The notes beneath the pieces were generated by a model. That model ran no database searches, was not told the origin of the DNA, and was given only the letters and a program-made list of their open reading frames with translations. Position numbers and translations under genes: made by a program. From the NCBI GenBank assembly GCA_963778375.1, contig CAVZTX010000004.1:62001-126000 (forward strand): 64,000 bases of DNA. Direction: 5' to 3'. The DNA comes from CAVZTX01 sp963778375. Its GTDB lineage: Bacteria > Chloroflexota > Ktedonobacteria > Ktedonobacterales > Ktedonobacteraceae. This document shows, piece after piece, positions 61,511-64,000 of the stretch (its first letter is position 1; the number at the start of each line of letters is the position of its first letter).

Positions 61511-62824
61511 ATGGTAGTGAATACTACTCATACAAACAAACCGGAAACAACAGAAAATAGTCAAAAACAACCCACTGAACTACAGCCGCGCGTTGTGATC
61601 GTGGGTGCTGGATTTGGCGGGTTACAGGCAGCTAAAGCACTGGGAAAGACACCCGTACATGTCACGGTAATCGACCACGACAACTACCATCTTTTCCAAC
61701 CTATGCTGTACCAGGTTGCTACAGCAGGGGTAGCACCTTCCGATATCTCCGCGCCAATTCGCCAGATTCTCAAGCAACAACAAAACACCGAAGTCTTGAT
61801 GGCCGAGGTAACGGGCGTAGACGTGAAACAACAACGCGTCCTGACTCAGGACGGCCAATCTATACCGTATGACTACCTGATCGTAGCCACGGGTGCAACT
61901 AACAACTACTTTGGGCATGACGAATGGAGGCAGTTTGCTCCTGGCCTGAAGTCATTAGATAATGGATTGAAAGTACGCAGCACCATTCTCCAGGCATTTG
62001 AAGACGCCGAGAGAGAAAGCGATGCTGAGAAGCGCCAGGAACTTTTGACGTTTGTGCTGGTCGGAGGTGGCCCGACAGGTGTCGAATTGGCAGGTGCGAT
62101 GGCAGAACTGGCGCACCAGGCCCTGGCAGGAAATTTTCGCCATATCTATCCAACCTCAACTCGCATTATACTCGTTGAGGGCGAATCAAGAATTATGCCC
62201 TCGTTTCCCGCATCTTTAACACGAAAAGCTCATAAGAAACTGAGTGATTTGGGAGTAGAGATACGCACAGGTGTACATGTCAAAGCCATAGATAGCAACG
62301 GAGTGATGATTGGTGACCAACACGTTGCCGTCAAGAACATCATCTGGACTGCAGGTGTGAAGGCTTCTCCTGCCGGGCAGTGGCTCGACACGCAAGTCGA
62401 TCATGATGGCCGTGTTAAGGTGGAGAAGGACATGACGATCCCCGGCCACGACAACATCTTTGTGATCGGCGATACAGCAATCGTGACACAGAATGGCAAG
62501 CATCTTCCAGGGGTAGCTCCCGTCGCAATACAGGAAGCGAGCTATGTAGCGTCAGTAATCGCGGACAAGGTGTCTGGCAAAGAACATCCCCAACCATTTC
62601 ATTACCGCAATAAAGGAACACTGGCGACAGTCGGGCGCTCTTTCGGGGTAGTCGATATCGGCATTATTCGCTTTACAGGCTTTTTCGCCTGGCTCACATG
62701 GCTGCTTGTCCATCTCTTCTTCCTCATCGGCTTTCGGAATCGCCTGGTAGTGTTTATCCAATATGCGTGGGTATTTTTCACCTTCCAAAAGGAGCGCGAA
62801 TCATCTTGCCACAAGGAGAGAGCC
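61511..62824 (+). CDS. ndh: NADH dehydrogenase type II-like FAD oxidoreductase
   Basis: The reading frame starts at ATG 61511 after a short Thr/Gln/Asn-rich leader. FAD site VVIVGAGFGGLQAAKAL, NAD site VLVGGGPTGVELAGAMAEL, and a second FAD site IFVIGDTA are clear. The C-terminal membrane-binding helices (FAWLTWLLVHLFFLIGF, then RLVVFIQYAW) match NDH-2. It would pass NADH electrons to quinone without pumping protons. The frame has no stop and runs straight into the debranching enzyme at 62825, so the end given here is the expected gene boundary, not a seen stop codon. Confidence 0.88.
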
Positions 62825-64000
62825 ATGACCATCGAGATTAAAGTTGGACCGCCAGTCATTACCATCAGCCAGGGGCGCACCTTTATGGTCACCGACAGGC
62901 ACGGATACGTCAATACCGATAGCGACCAGGGCGTCTACGCTATTGATACCCGCTTCATCAGTTTCTATCACATCTACATCAATCGCGTTCCCTGGGAAGT
63001 GATCAACTCCAGCCAGTTGAGCTTCTATGCTTCGCGTTTTCACCTCACAAACGCGAAAATTAATACCGAGGGAGGCGTACTTGACGCGCATACGATTGGA
63101 TTAACCGTGAACCGCACCGTGAGCGAGGGTATTCACGAAGAGTTTGAGCTGGTGAACTACGCAGGCAAGAAGGTAGTCTTTGTCCTGGAACTGGCGATTC
63201 GCTCCGATTTCGCCGACATTTTCGAGGTAAAATCAAAAGATATCGTGCAGCGTGGCAAACAGCAAACCCAATGGGATGAGAAGGCGAGGCGGCTTACCAC
63301 GACCTATGATAACAAGGACTTCCATAGAGCTGCCATTTATCAGATTACGAATACCAATACCCCTGTTGGCTATGCTAATGGCCGACTTTTCTTCGAGATC
63401 GAGCTAGAGCAAGACCAGCATTGGCAATTTTGTGGCGATCTTATTCTCGAACATGGGCAGGAAGTCAAAAAACCAAATGCAGCATCGTGCACATTCGGAC
63501 AAAAAAGCACTTCTTCAGCGGGAGCCACGCCCTCTGCAAAACAGCAGCCGAAAAGCGATTTTGATGCACGGCAGGCTCGCTGGCAAGAGCGCTGTACTAA
63601 CATAGCCACCCCCAATAATGATCTGTATCGAACCTACAGACAGGCCATCGATGACATGGGCGCCTTACGCATCTATGATATGGATGTATCAGACGAGGCA
63701 TGGGTGCCTGCCGCAGGTGTTCCGTGGTTTGTGACGCTCTTCGGGCGCGATAGCCTGACGGTCTCCTACCAGAATATGGCGGTTGCGGCTGGATTCGCGC
63801 GAGGTGCGCTCAAGCGACTGGCAGAGTACCAGGCAACCGAACGCGATGACTGGCGCGATGCTCAACCGGGCAAGATTATGCACGAGATACGCTTTGGTGA
63901 GCTAGCCCATTTCCACAAAATTCCTTTTACACCCTACTATGGCACGGCTGATGCAACCATCCTTTACCTGATCGTGCTCTCCGAAACCTATCGTTGGACA
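62825..64000 (+). CDS. Glycogen debranching enzyme-like amylo-alpha-1,6-glucosidase (partial)
   Basis: ATG 62825 has AAGGAGAG 6 nt upstream. The N-terminal domain (SQGRTFMVTDRHGYVNTDSDQG, then GVYAIDTRFISFY) is the bacterial glycogen-debranching N-terminal beta domain; a (alpha/alpha)6 glucosidase domain begins near residue 260 (LYRTYRQAIDDMGALRI, then GVPWFVTLFGRDSLTVSYQ). It should cleave alpha-1,6 branches or related glucosides. It runs off the window at 64000. It is in the same frame as the upstream NDH-2 with no stop between. Confidence 0.85.
   Translation, partial: MTIEIKVGPPVITISQGRTFMVTDRHGYVNTDSDQGVYAIDTRFISFYHIYINRVPWEVINSSQLSFYASRFHLTNAKINTEGGVLDAHTIGLTVNRTVSEGIHEEFELVNYAGKKVVFVLELAIRSDFADIFEVKSKDIVQRGKQQTQWDEKARRLTTTYDNKDFHRAAIYQITNTNTPVGYANGRLFFEIELEQDQHWQFCGDLILEHGQEVKKPNAASCTFGQKSTSSAGATPSAKQQPKSDFDARQARWQERCTNIATPNNDLYRTYRQAIDDMGALRIYDMDVSDEAWVPAAGVPWFVTLFGRDSLTVSYQNMAVAAGFARGALKRLAEYQATERDDWRDAQPGKIMHEIRFGELAHFHKIPFTPYYGTADATILYLIVLSETYRWT

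Overview
The window is bacterial chromosome of moderate GC, densely coded on both strands, with no phage, CRISPR, tRNA or rRNA signal that I can see. Protein style suggests a Chloroflexota bacterium, most likely a Ktedonobacteria-type soil organism: a sugar nucleotidyltransferase fused to a degenerate phosphomannomutase, a response regulator with DUF4388 and roadblock domains, CHAT domains, many GMC/SDR/SRPBCC redox proteins, and dispersed palindromic repeats between genes. This placement is inference from the protein families and was not searched.

Layout. 1-16.7 kb: possible greA start, birA with a structured 5' leader, a DUF433 protein, the nucleotidyltransferase fusion, cysS behind a Cys-codon leader ORF, a penicillin acylase, a family-2 glycosyltransferase, an autoregulated XRE repressor, an NfeD-flotillin-PspA membrane-maintenance block, and a DUF4388/roadblock response regulator. 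16.8-21 kb: rpiA, then an ECF vitamin/metal transporter operon (S, fused A1A2 and T components). 21-31 kb: tandem nitrilase, SDR, BKACE enzyme, a frameshifted sensor kinase, a GT39-like membrane glycosyltransferase and a small zinc-ribbon protein. 31-35.5 kb: an alpha/beta hydrolase that has lost its triad, and a CHAT-ClpA/C fusion ATPase whose CHAT catalytic dyad is lost. 35.6-42.3 kb: metG behind a Met-codon leader peptide and terminator, a lipoprotein, a PEP mutase-like lyase, a PPi-type phosphofructokinase, and an SDR-queA pair.

42.5-64 kb is a long, mostly same-strand redox and carbohydrate region: SRPBCC membrane protein, Zn-alcohol dehydrogenase, OmpR/kinase pair, fused haem-b/molybdopterin oxidoreductase, TPP enzyme, enolase-superfamily enzyme, FAD/4Fe-4S oxidase with a membrane tail, a membrane protein made of two tandem repeats, a broken gluconate-dehydrogenase subunit 3, a GMC oxidoreductase, an M24-fold protein lacking metal ligands, an SDR dehydrogenase, an NDH-2 and a glycogen-debranching enzyme. 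It reads as a sugar/alcohol oxidation module feeding electrons to the membrane, probably stress-linked.

The most unusual signals are: (1) two aminoacyl-tRNA synthetase genes, cysS and metG, preceded by short ORFs in which codons for the cognate amino acid alternate at i, i+2, i+4 and are followed by Val-Arg-Arg; (2) the CHAT-Clp fusion; (3) the birA leader with an 11-bp long-range stem, an upstream ORF and an intrinsic terminator; and (4) several pseudo-enzymes. Three reading-frame anomalies (a sensor kinase, the subunit 3 gene, and the NDH-2/debranching junction) need read-level confirmation.
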